Assembly (NCBI GenBank): GCA_027488985.1
Contig: JAIYAR010000009.1
Location: 310,001 to 374,000, forward strand
DNA from: Comamonadaceae bacterium
Lineage (GTDB): Bacteria; Pseudomonadota; Gammaproteobacteria; Burkholderiales; Burkholderiaceae_C
Direction: 5' to 3'
Length of the DNA stretch: 64,000 bases
The position numbers and the translations under genes were made by a program. The notes beneath the pieces are model-generated. The model had not been told where the DNA came from. It saw only the letters and a program-made list of their open reading frames with translations, and ran no database searches. Shown here piece after piece: positions 18,509 through 25,773 of this stretch; within the stretch, counting starts at the first letter, position 1; each line of letters begins with the position of its first letter.

Positions 18509-19051
18509 TTACATCGCTTTGTAGAAGATGTAGTCCGCGGTGTAGCGCACCAGCTGGTTTGCACCCTCATTGGCCTTGGCACAGCTGCTGGCCGGTGCAA
18601 TGCCGCCCACAGTTGCCACGCGCTGGATGTAGCTCACGCCCTGCATCGCACCCATGCCCATGGCCGGGTTGGCTTTGACCAACTGCAGGGGTATGTTGGC
18701 GGCCCCATTGGGCGCCACGGCGAGCTGCGTGGCGGTCACTTTAGAACCATCATTGTTTTCCCAGGTGGCGGGTGGGCCGTAGTACTTGCCGATGACCTTG
18801 CCACTGCGGTCTTTGAGTCCGGCATCCGGCCCCACAAACACCCATTCAAACTGGCCGGCCATGTCTTTCTTGGCGCGGCACTGGTATGTGATGTCGCCGG
18901 CAGCGGCAGTTTCCATCACCACAGTGTGGCCGGCGGGCACCTGCACGGCGGCGGGCAAGTCTGCCTGGCTGAACGGGGCGCGCATGGGCTGGCTGGCACA
19001 GGCGGTGAGTGCGGCGATAGCCACCAAAGAGAGAGCGGTAAGAGTTTGCAT
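18509..19051 (-). CDS. DUF3455-family lipoprotein
   Basis: 180 aa from the ATG at 19051. The N-terminus is a lipoprotein signal with the lipobox LTACAS, so the mature protein should be anchored in the envelope. The body matches DUF3455: VPAGHTVVMET, YQCRAK, WVFVGPDA, and a C-terminal ADYIFYK. Function is unknown. It is the third gene of the ferritin-like/cytochrome c/DUF3455 unit, 37 bases after the cytochrome. Confidence 0.85.
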   Translation of the reverse strand: MQTLTALSLVAIAALTACASQPMRAPFSQADLPAAVQVPAGHTVVMETAAAGDITYQCRAKKDMAGQFEWVFVGPDAGLKDRSGKVIGKYYGPPATWENNDGSKVTATQLAVAPNGAANIPLQLVKANPAMGMGAMQGVSYIQRVATVGGIAPASSCAKANEGANQLVRYTADYIFYKAM

Positions 19052-19088
19052 AGGTATGTCCTGCTGAGAAGGTTGGGAAATCAAAGGT

Positions 19089-19496
19089 TTACTTTTGTGC
19101 GGGCTTGGACACGCTGGCCAGATAGGCCACCACGTCCTCGCGGTCCTGGGCTTCGGTCAGGTAGTAGTTCATTTCCTGTCCGGGCACCACTTTTTCCGGG
19201 TTGGTCAGCCAGGCTTTGAGGCCTGCGACCGTCCAGGTATGGGTGGCAGCTGCCATGGCTTCGGAAAAGAAATACCCCTCTGCCTTGCCGGCCTTGCGGC
19301 CCACCACACCGCGCAAGGCGGGGCCTGCGCGATTGGCGTCCAGGCTGTGGCAGGCAAAGCAGCGGCTCTCTACCAGCTGCTGCCCGCGCTGCACATCGGG
19401 CACGAGGGCCTGAGCCTGCACACGTGCAGGCGCGGCCATGGAAATTGCCAAGGCCGTAAGCCCAGCGCACCGACGGATGAAGGTGCGCGGCGCCAT
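19089..19496 (-). CDS. Class I c-type cytochrome
   Basis: 135 aa with a signal peptide ending near RVQAQA (about residue 30). A single haem site CFACH occurs near residue 46 and a Met ligand is likely in the GQEMNYY segment. It is a small periplasmic electron carrier. The start overlaps the stop of the ferritin-like gene by one base (TAATG), so the two are translationally coupled. Confidence 0.92.
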   Translation of the reverse strand: MAPRTFIRRCAGLTALAISMAAPARVQAQALVPDVQRGQQLVESRCFACHSLDANRAGPALRGVVGRKAGKAEGYFFSEAMAAATHTWTVAGLKAWLTNPEKVVPGQEMNYYLTEAQDREDVVAYLASVSKPAQK

Positions 19497-20086
19497 TACG
19501 CGCCGAAAGACAGTGCGCCGGCTGGCAGCGGACGGCCCAGCGCGTTGTTCAACAGCACGTAGTGCATGGTCTCGTCCGCAGCCAAACGGCCTGCCACTTT
19601 GGCCAGGTCTTTGTTTCCAAAGGCAGGAATCACACCCAAGTACGCGTTGATAGCGCCCAGCTCAAGACGCGCTGCCAAATCCAGCACGTCGCCCTGGTTG
19701 CGCAGGGTGTCGGCCTTGAGGGCTTTAGCGTATTCGTCCAATTTCTTCTCCATGACCGGAGAGCCGCCCAGCTTCTGGATGGTGGCAATCAGCGCGTCGC
19801 GGTGGGCTTTGTGGTCAGCCTGGAAGCGCACAGCCACATCGAGAACCGGCTTTTGCAGCAAGCCGCTGCCTGCGCCCAATTGATAGGCGTTGATGGCTTC
19901 ATGCTCCAGGCCCAGCGCCACGTTCAAGATACTCACGTCCTTGGAGGTATCGCCTGCCATGCCTTGAGCCATGGCGTCTTTGCCGGCCAGAAGGGCGACA
20001 GCCACAGCGGACAAGGTGCCTGTGCGGCCCATGAAGGCGCGGCGAGAAGAAGCAGAAGAAGCAACTGTTTGAACGATGGTTTGCAT
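19496..20086 (-). CDS. Ferritin-like domain protein with Tat signal
   Basis: 196 aa. The N-terminus has a twin-arginine motif (SSRRAFMGRTG) and hydrophobic stretch ending at AMAQG, so it is probably exported folded. The mature part is a four-helix ferritin-like domain (PF13668 type) with metal-ligand-like Glu/His pairs in LEHEAINAYQLG, FQADHKAHRD, LELGAINAY and ADETMHY. First gene of a unit with cytochrome c and DUF3455, and divergent from an ECF sigma gene across a symmetric motif. I infer a role in periplasmic redox or metal stress. Confidence 0.87.
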   Translation of the reverse strand: MQTIVQTVASSASSRRAFMGRTGTLSAVAVALLAGKDAMAQGMAGDTSKDVSILNVALGLEHEAINAYQLGAGSGLLQKPVLDVAVRFQADHKAHRDALIATIQKLGGSPVMEKKLDEYAKALKADTLRNQGDVLDLAARLELGAINAYLGVIPAFGNKDLAKVAGRLAADETMHYVLLNNALGRPLPAGALSFGA

Positions 20087-20172
20087 TGCGGAATCCTTTA
20101 AGGAGTGTTGGGCAACTAAGCGAGACCGGGAAATCCGGCTCTCCCCTCAAATACGCAGGCCACCCGCACCTT

Positions 20173-20206
20173 GGATTCAAGTTTTTGAATTTATTTTTTT
20201 GAATCC
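20173..20206. promoter_or_regulatory. Symmetric GGATTCAA/TTGAATCC motif between ferritin-like and ECF sigma genes
   Basis: Perfect 8-base arms GGATTCAA (20173-20180) and TTGAATCC (20199-20206) are separated by an 18-base T-rich spacer beginning GTTTTT. The motif lies about 80-110 bases from both flanking starts. The same arms and the TTTTT start of the spacer recur at 25653-25684. It is probably a divergent ECF promoter pair or a dimer operator. Confidence 0.65.
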
Positions 20207-20284
20207 GCGCCAAGGGTTTGTGCGTACTCAAAACACAAGCCCCCAACCAACGCTCAACCACCCAAACGCCCACACAATGGAGCC

Positions 20285-20860
20285 ATGAATGCCGACCACC
20301 CTGACGCCAAGCTCATTGCCCTGCTGGAGCGTATTGCGCTCAAAGACCAGGCCGCCCTCAAATCGCTCTACGACGAGTGCGCGGGCAAGCTCTATGGTCT
20401 GGCTCTGCGGGTTGTCAGCCAGCGCGAATTTGCGGAAGACGTGCTGCAGGAGGCTTTCTTGAACATCTGGCGCTCGGCCCCGGACTACTCCGCATCCCTG
20501 AGCCCGCCCATGGCCTGGATGGGGCTCATCGTGCGCAGCCGCGCGCTGGACCTGTTGCGCCGCCGTGCCGCCGAGCGCACTCATCTCACTCAGGAGATTG
20601 ACGAAGCCCTGGCCGACACCCTGGAGGGCGATGGGCCAACACCGCTGGACACGGCGCAGGCCAGCGAACAAGCCTGGGCCCTGAACCAATGCCTGGGCAG
20701 GCTGGAGAGCAAGCAGCGCGAGGTCGTGAACCTGGCCTACATGCGCGACCTGAGCCACAGCGAGCTGGCCAACCAGCTGCAACTGCCCTTGGGCACCGTC
20801 AAGACCTGGATACGCCGCGGCCTCGACCAGCTGCGCCTGTGCATGGCACGTTTTGCATAA
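20285..20860 (+). CDS. ECF-type RNA polymerase sigma factor
   Basis: 191 aa. Region 2 (about residues 25-95) has FAEDVLQEAFLNIWR and the DLLRRR end; region 4 (about 135-185) has a helix-turn-helix in LSHSELANQLQLPLGTVKTW. The resemblance is to SigK/RskA-type pairs. The gene is followed after 9 bases by its anti-sigma gene and is divergent from the ferritin-like operon. The symmetric motif upstream suggests autoregulation. Confidence 0.93.
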   Translation: MNADHPDAKLIALLERIALKDQAALKSLYDECAGKLYGLALRVVSQREFAEDVLQEAFLNIWRSAPDYSASLSPPMAWMGLIVRSRALDLLRRRAAERTHLTQEIDEALADTLEGDGPTPLDTAQASEQAWALNQCLGRLESKQREVVNLAYMRDLSHSELANQLQLPLGTVKTWIRRGLDQLRLCMARFA

Positions 20861-20869
20861 AAGGCCGCC

Positions 20870-21664
20870 ATGAAAATCCACCAACACCCTGAACTGCTGG
20901 ATCGTTTGGCAGCCAGCTACGCACTGGGCACCCTGCGCGGCGCGGCCCGCCGCCGTTTTGAAGCCATGGCCCGCGAGCAAGCCCCGGTGCGCGCAGCAGC
21001 CCTCATCTGGCAAAGCCGCTTTTCCAGCATCAACGAACTCCAACCCGACGTAGCCCCCGCGCCCGCGGTGTGGACGCGCATTGAAAACCTGGTACTGGCT
21101 GAGCGCGAGCAAGCCGCTTTTCAGGCTGCCCGTGCCAAAGCAGCCGCTCAGTCTGAGAATGACAAGCGCTGGAGTGCGTGGCTGCGAAGCCTCACGGTCT
21201 GGCGCGTCGCCAGCGCAGCTGGTGCCGTTGCCACCGTGGCGGCCGTCACCGTGGGCCTGAACCTGCGCCAGGAGTTAGGCAGCGAGATTGCCAAGTTGCA
21301 AACCCAATTGCAGGCCACACCGCAAATCGAATACGTGGCCGTGCTGGCCGACGACAAAGCCGCCGCCTCCATGCTGGTGACTTTCGATCCCAAGAACAAA
21401 AAACTCACCCTGCAGCGCGTGGGCGGTTACCAGGAGGCCAGCGACCGCTCCTTGCAGCTCTGGGCCTTGCCCCCCGGTGGCGGCCCCAAGTCATTGGGCG
21501 TGCTCACCAACGACAAACTGCTGCGCTTGACCGCTGGTGAAAACGACGTGCGCGAAGTACCTACCCTCGCCATCAGCCTGGAGCCCAAGGGCGGTGTGCC
21601 GAGTGAGACCGGCCCGACCGGACCGGTGCTGTTCAAAGGTGCGTTGATTCAAAAGATGATGTGA
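20870..21664 (+). CDS. Membrane anti-sigma factor, RskA type
   Basis: 264 aa. The N-terminal cytoplasmic part (ASYALGTLRGAARRRFE) is the sigma-binding anti-sigma domain. One membrane helix lies near residues 105-127, followed by a periplasmic RskA domain with LQLWALPPGGGPKSLGVL and ISLEPKGGVPSETGPTGPV, a recognisable signature of this family. The signal it senses is unknown. It ends the sigma operon; a short hairpin follows. Confidence 0.92.
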   Translation: MKIHQHPELLDRLAASYALGTLRGAARRRFEAMAREQAPVRAAALIWQSRFSSINELQPDVAPAPAVWTRIENLVLAEREQAAFQAARAKAAAQSENDKRWSAWLRSLTVWRVASAAGAVATVAAVTVGLNLRQELGSEIAKLQTQLQATPQIEYVAVLADDKAAASMLVTFDPKNKKLTLQRVGGYQEASDRSLQLWALPPGGGPKSLGVLTNDKLLRLTAGENDVREVPTLAISLEPKGGVPSETGPTGPVLFKGALIQKMM

Positions 21665-21666
21665 AC

Positions 21667-21684
21667 AGGCGGCAAAGCCCGCCT
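21667..21684. terminator. Short hairpin between convergent genes
   Basis: AGGCGG and CCGCCT form a 6-bp stem 3 bases after the anti-sigma stop and just before the end of the convergent oxidoreductase gene. The T-run is minimal, so terminator function is weakly supported. Confidence 0.4.
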
Positions 21685-21689
21685 TCCCA

Positions 21690-22271
21690 TCACGCGCCTT
21701 GCGCCCCCAGTTTTCGCAAGATACTCAACCAGTCTTGGGCTTGCGAGGCGGATAAGTCGCCGGTCAACCCGATCAACGTTTCCCGGACCGGGCCGATGCC
21801 CACCATACCCAACATATTGCGCTCAAGGGCCTTTACGCTGTGGGCGCGGAAATACCATCGGTACACCAGCGCAGGCATGCCCATGGTGACCACGACCCGC
21901 GCACTGCGGCCGGACAGAGGCTTGGTCGCCAAGGGGTTGCGGCTGGTGCCGGTAAACGCCGGCCGGAACACCTGCTCCAACATGCCTTTGAGCAAGGCCG
22001 GCATGTCGCCCGCCCACAGCGGGAAAAAAAGCACCATGTGGTTGCACCACAAAATATCGCTCTGGACCGATTGCAGCTGCTCGGGCACCACGCCATTGTC
22101 AAAATCTTTCTGGCTGCGCAGTAGCGGGAAATCCAAGTCTGCAAGCTCGCAGCGGCGCACCTCGTGGCCTGCTTCCAACGCACCTTGCACATAACTCCCC
22201 GCCAGCGCGTGGCACAAATGCAATTCACTACTGTCAGGGTGGCCTTGGATCAGAAGTATGTGTCTGGACAT
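21690..22271 (-). CDS. NAD(P)H-dependent quinone reductase, flavodoxin-like fold
   Basis: 193 aa. The N-terminus HILLIQGHPD matches the FMN-binding start of the KefF/MdaB/NQO family, with FFPLWAGDMPALLKG as the central motif. It likely reduces quinones or related electrophiles by two electrons. It begins 10 bases after the Acg-type nitroreductase stop, so the two flavoenzymes share a transcript. Confidence 0.88.
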   Translation of the reverse strand: MSRHILLIQGHPDSSELHLCHALAGSYVQGALEAGHEVRRCELADLDFPLLRSQKDFDNGVVPEQLQSVQSDILWCNHMVLFFPLWAGDMPALLKGMLEQVFRPAFTGTSRNPLATKPLSGRSARVVVTMGMPALVYRWYFRAHSVKALERNMLGMVGIGPVRETLIGLTGDLSASQAQDWLSILRKLGAQGA

Positions 22272-22281
22272 GGGGCTTCCT

Positions 22282-23391
22282 TCACATCACGACAGCGCTG
22301 ACAGGTCGCCGCAAGGACCGTGGCATCGCTTTGCCCCGCCCGAAACGAACCACCAGATCAGGGCGCTGCGGCGCCATGCCCAGTGCGGTGGCAAAGTCTG
22401 CACGCACCGTAGTGACTTCGACCGCTTGGTTCACCATCGCACTGCGAATACCCAAGGCCGTGGCCTGCAAGGCAAACCGCTGGTAAGAGCGCCCCACCGC
22501 CACCCAATGCGCCTTGTCCGGCCGGGCTCCGGCAAACACTGCAATACCGGCTGAACTGCGTATGTGGGCGGCGATTTTGTCGTTTTCAGGCCCCGGTCTG
22601 AAAAGCAAACTGAATCCGGCCTTACCCAACCAGCCAGGTACCTCTGGGTTACCTGTGCACCTGCTGAATAGACCATCGCGGCTGGCCACCGCATCGTCTC
22701 CATTGAAGCGGATCCAGTGCTTCAGCTCCGCCGTGAATGCAACATCGGCCATCTGCAGGGTGTTCGCTGCAATCGTGTACTCCAGCACCCGCTCGATGCC
22801 CGGGCGGTCGGTGATCAGCCGCAGTTGCACCTCGTCTGCGTTTGCAGCTCGCGCCAGAAGCTCCAGCTCTTGCGCAGAGAGGGGCTGACCATCGTAGGCG
22901 GAGCGCGTGTTTTGCCGGGAGGTCATGGCGTGAAACAGTGCAGACTCCCGGTGGTCTTGCGGCTCCAGCGCAATGTGGACTCCTTCTTTGCCAGCATCCC
23001 ACACCGCGTAGGCGCGCTGGCCTAGTGCCTGCGCGGCAAGTACCAGGTTTTCGGTGGCACAGCCCAGAGAAATGATCAGATGGTGGTCATCAGGATCCAC
23101 GGCCGGGCAACGCCGCTCCAGGTCGGGCAGGATGTCGATATCCGAGATACCTACCCGATAGCGCCAGCACTGGGTGTTGTGGCTGGACGGCGCCAAAGTG
23201 GCGTAGCGAACCAGCTCCAAGCTGTTGTCCAAGCCGGCTGCCGGCATGGTGGGCGGGCTCTGCCAGGTCCGATCTGCCACAGCCTCGTAACTCTGCTCCG
23301 GATTCTGCGGCGCACAAGCGACCTGCAGCACAGCCCCACCCACAAGCACACTTGCTGACCGTGAAAAACTCCTGCGCGATACATGAACCAT
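22282..23391 (-). CDS. Acg-type nitroreductase-family protein with Tat-like signal
   Basis: 369 aa. The N-terminus has a Tat-like signal (SRRSFSRSASVLVGGAVLQVACA) that ends in a Cys, possibly a lipobox; the segment is cut here as SRRSFSR then VLQVACA. The body has the FMN-binding nitroreductase fold with LAPSSHNTQ and SLGCATENLVLAA, as in the mycobacterial Acg family. Acg proteins may sequester FMN rather than act as classical nitroreductases. It is the first gene of a pair with a quinone reductase. Confidence 0.83.
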   Translation of the reverse strand: MVHVSRRSFSRSASVLVGGAVLQVACAPQNPEQSYEAVADRTWQSPPTMPAAGLDNSLELVRYATLAPSSHNTQCWRYRVGISDIDILPDLERRCPAVDPDDHHLIISLGCATENLVLAAQALGQRAYAVWDAGKEGVHIALEPQDHRESALFHAMTSRQNTRSAYDGQPLSAQELELLARAANADEVQLRLITDRPGIERVLEYTIAANTLQMADVAFTAELKHWIRFNGDDAVASRDGLFSRCTGNPEVPGWLGKAGFSLLFRPGPENDKIAAHIRSSAGIAVFAGARPDKAHWVAVGRSYQRFALQATALGIRSAMVNQAVEVTTVRADFATALGMAPQRPDLVVRFGRGKAMPRSLRRPVSAVVM

Positions 23392-23492
23392 GGCTCCTCC
23401 GGAAAGCGGAATGAGCCAATGTAGTTAGCGCTACGCAGCTTCACCGTGCGCCAACCCACGCGCCATGTTCACGGCCTCGCAAGCCACGGACC

Positions 23493-24170
23493 TCAGGACC
23501 GGCGCCGGGGTGCTACGTCAAGCTGGAAAATCACCTTGCCCGGTGCGCTCTGCACGTTTACCAGCAAAGGGGCTTTTTCTACCAGCTGGGCAGCGTTCCA
23601 AATCTTGATGGTGGCCGCGCCTTCGGGCACGTCTTCCAACACTGCCGTGCCCTCGCTGTTGGTCTTGGCGGTCCACGGAGAGTCGGCTACATAAATGGCC
23701 CCACCCATACGGCTGTGGATGAAGCAACCCAAGAGCGCAGCGCCCACAGCACCGGGTTTGTCCATGGTGAAAACCGCGGCACTGGTCGTTTTACCCTCCT
23801 GTTTGCCTTCAAGCAAGGCAGATTGCCCATCGCTCGCACCCACCGCACTGCCGGGCGTACTGAGGCGCACATGGTGATTCCAAGGATCGCTGTTGGCGAA
23901 GCGCACTTTGGCGCCCACACCCACCACCGTGACCGCAGGGGTGAACTGCTGTTTTTCCTGGTTGACCACGGCCGTCATGGGCAGTGGCGTACGCGGTTGG
24001 CCTTTGCCACTGGGCAGCACAATCACCACCGAGTCCGGCGCCGGCTTGCCGTCGCGGTCCAGCACCTGCACCTCCAGGGTACCTGCATGGACCGTCACAC
24101 CGGCTACAAAAAAAGCCGCACTGGCGGCGACTTTTTTTCCAAAGAATAGTCGGGCGGGATGCATAGTCAT
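23493..24170 (-). CDS. Periplasmic cupredoxin-like protein ('methylamine utilization protein' type)
   Basis: 225 aa from the ATG at 24170, which overlaps the haemoglobin stop (ATGA). A signal peptide ends near VTVHA. The body is a plastocyanin-like beta sandwich with copper-ligand-like residues in SDPWNHHVR and CFIHSRMGG, followed by a carboxypeptidase-regulatory-like beta domain (GTAVLEDVPEGAATIKIW). Proteins of this type are commonly labelled methylamine utilization proteins without direct evidence. Third gene of DUF3034-haemoglobin-cupredoxin. Confidence 0.82.
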   Translation of the reverse strand: MTMHPARLFFGKKVAASAAFFVAGVTVHAGTLEVQVLDRDGKPAPDSVVIVLPSGKGQPRTPLPMTAVVNQEKQQFTPAVTVVGVGAKVRFANSDPWNHHVRLSTPGSAVGASDGQSALLEGKQEGKTTSAAVFTMDKPGAVGAALLGCFIHSRMGGAIYVADSPWTAKTNSEGTAVLEDVPEGAATIKIWNAAQLVEKAPLLVNVQSAPGKVIFQLDVAPRRRS

Positions 24171-24622
24171 TTGGCCGTGATGATGTCGCGATGCATGGGC
24201 GCCAACAGTGCCAGCAGGCGGTTCTGGGTGGCGAAAGGAATGTTGCGGGCATCCATGGAGGCTTGCAGCACTTCCACCAGCGCATTGAAGTTGGCTTTGG
24301 TGATTCCCATCTCGGCATGCGCGGTTTTCATATCGGCGCCTTCGTATTTGCAAGGACCTCCGGTGGCCATACACACCTGGTCGACCAACTGCTCTGACAG
24401 GTAGGAGGCCTTGGTGTCTTTGAACTGATCGCCAATGCGTTTGTCGGCTTTCAGGCCGGCCACAAAGACGTCCATCAAGGCTTGTAAACCGGGCTTCCCG
24501 CCCAGTGCTTGGAACAGGGCGTCATTTTTTGCCGGGGCCATGGGCATGGCCGATTGAGCATGGGCACTTACAGAGACCAGGCCGGACAGGGCCACAAGGC
24601 AGGCGACAAGGTAGTTTTTCAT
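24167..24622 (-). CDS. Exported group 1 truncated haemoglobin
   Basis: 151 aa from the ATG at 24622. Unusually for globins it has a Sec signal peptide ending near SAHAQS, so it should be periplasmic. The globin core has the trHb1 pattern ALGGKPGLQALMDVFV, then CMATGGPCKYEG and DMKTAHAEMGI with the proximal His. The Cys pair could form a disulfide in the periplasm. Coupled to the cupredoxin-like gene by a 4-base overlap; upstream is the DUF3034 gene. Confidence 0.88.
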   Translation of the reverse strand: MKNYLVACLVALSGLVSVSAHAQSAMPMAPAKNDALFQALGGKPGLQALMDVFVAGLKADKRIGDQFKDTKASYLSEQLVDQVCMATGGPCKYEGADMKTAHAEMGITKANFNALVEVLQASMDARNIPFATQNRLLALLAPMHRDIITAK

Positions 24623-24655
24623 GGTGATTTCCTTTGAATCTAAAGCGCGCACGTC

Positions 24656-25582
24656 TTAGAACGCGAACTGGGCAGACAGGTAGTAGCCGCTTTGGTTGCG
24701 GCTGGAGGTCACGCCCGGCAGGATGCGGCCGAGGTCCAGATAAGCCAGCGTGATGGAGCTGTGCTTGTTGGGCGCCCATGCGACGAACACGTCTTTCCAT
24801 GCGTCTTCCTGCAGACCTTCACCCAAACTATTGGCCATGCCGAACGCACGCAGGTTGTTTGGCTTGGCACGGTACTCGGCGCCGATGGCGATGTTTTTGC
24901 TCAGCAGGTAGGCCAAAGAAATTTCAGGGACCCAGCTGGCATTGTTGGTGCCCGGATCTTTGGAGCCGAAGCCCACCAGGCCATTCTGGTTGGCATTGGT
25001 ATAGCGCAGCGTGCCGTTCACCAGCAGGCTGTTGGCGAGAAAGAGCTTGGTGGCGCTTACATAAAAGTCAGTACCACTGGTCTTGGCGCCCAAAAAGTCC
25101 AGCACCGGAGCAATGGTGCCGGCGTCCACGGTCTTCTGCTCCACACCTACCGCCACTTGAGGCATCCAGCTGTCACTGTTGAGAACTGCGTCTCCGGCCA
25201 CTTTGACCTTCAGGCCCAGCACATCCATCTTGATGCGTTGACCGTCTTGCACGGAAAAGCCCAAGCCATTAAGTGCGGTAACAGGGGATGCATTGAAATC
25301 CTGACGGGCAAAAGACACTTCCACCCGGTCATTAAACGCAAAGGCAACGCCCATGGTGCTGAGTTGGTAGTCCGTGACCGTAGCGCGGCTGACATGGGCA
25401 GAGACACCCGCTTCGCCCTCGGTGGCATTGGTGCCGATGGTGGCCCACGGGGTCAGGCCGCCGCCGGCTGCACCGTCGATCGAGCTAACCCCACCGGTGA
25501 GTAAAAGCTTGCCGGTGTCGGCAAAGGCGCCGCTACACAGGGCCGCAGCACTGAGGGCAATGGCTGTCGGTAAAAGTTTCAT
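24656..25582 (-). CDS. DUF3034-family outer-membrane-type protein
   Basis: 308 aa from the ATG at 25582 (a GTG at 25588 is the alternative). A signal peptide ends at GAFADTG. The mature protein has alternating beta-strand sequence with a C-terminal aromatic (SAQFAF), consistent with a beta-barrel in the outer membrane, and matches DUF3034 (KLLLTGGVSSIDGAAGGG, start of mature chain). Function is unknown. First gene of a unit with exported haemoglobin and cupredoxin; the symmetric motif at 25653-25684 lies upstream. Confidence 0.83.
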   Translation of the reverse strand: MKLLPTAIALSAAALCSGAFADTGKLLLTGGVSSIDGAAGGGLTPWATIGTNATEGEAGVSAHVSRATVTDYQLSTMGVAFAFNDRVEVSFARQDFNASPVTALNGLGFSVQDGQRIKMDVLGLKVKVAGDAVLNSDSWMPQVAVGVEQKTVDAGTIAPVLDFLGAKTSGTDFYVSATKLFLANSLLVNGTLRYTNANQNGLVGFGSKDPGTNNASWVPEISLAYLLSKNIAIGAEYRAKPNNLRAFGMANSLGEGLQEDAWKDVFVAWAPNKHSSITLAYLDLGRILPGVTSSRNQSGYYLSAQFAF

Positions 25583-25652
25583 GGGCACGTCCAGTCTTAT
25601 GGTTCAAGCGAAAAATCAATTCCTGTTTCCATTACGCGGTGGGATGTGATCC

Positions 25653-25684
25653 GGATTCAACTTTTTACAAATAATTTTGAATCC
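25653..25684. promoter_or_regulatory. Symmetric GGATTCAA/TTGAATCC motif between DUF3034 and alpha-2-macroglobulin genes
   Basis: Arms GGATTCAA (25653-25660) and TTGAATCC (25677-25684) are separated by 16 A/T-rich bases starting CTTTTT. Identical arms occur upstream of the ECF sigma gene at 20173-20206, and here too the motif is about 70-120 bases from both divergent starts. The likely regulator is that ECF sigma factor. Confidence 0.65.
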
Positions 25685-25773
25685 ACACGATCAGGGGCGT
25701 CAAACCGTGTCGGATGGTCACGTTGCAGCCCCTGTTTTCGGCTACGCTGAGCGCACTTTTTCGGGGAGCGACC

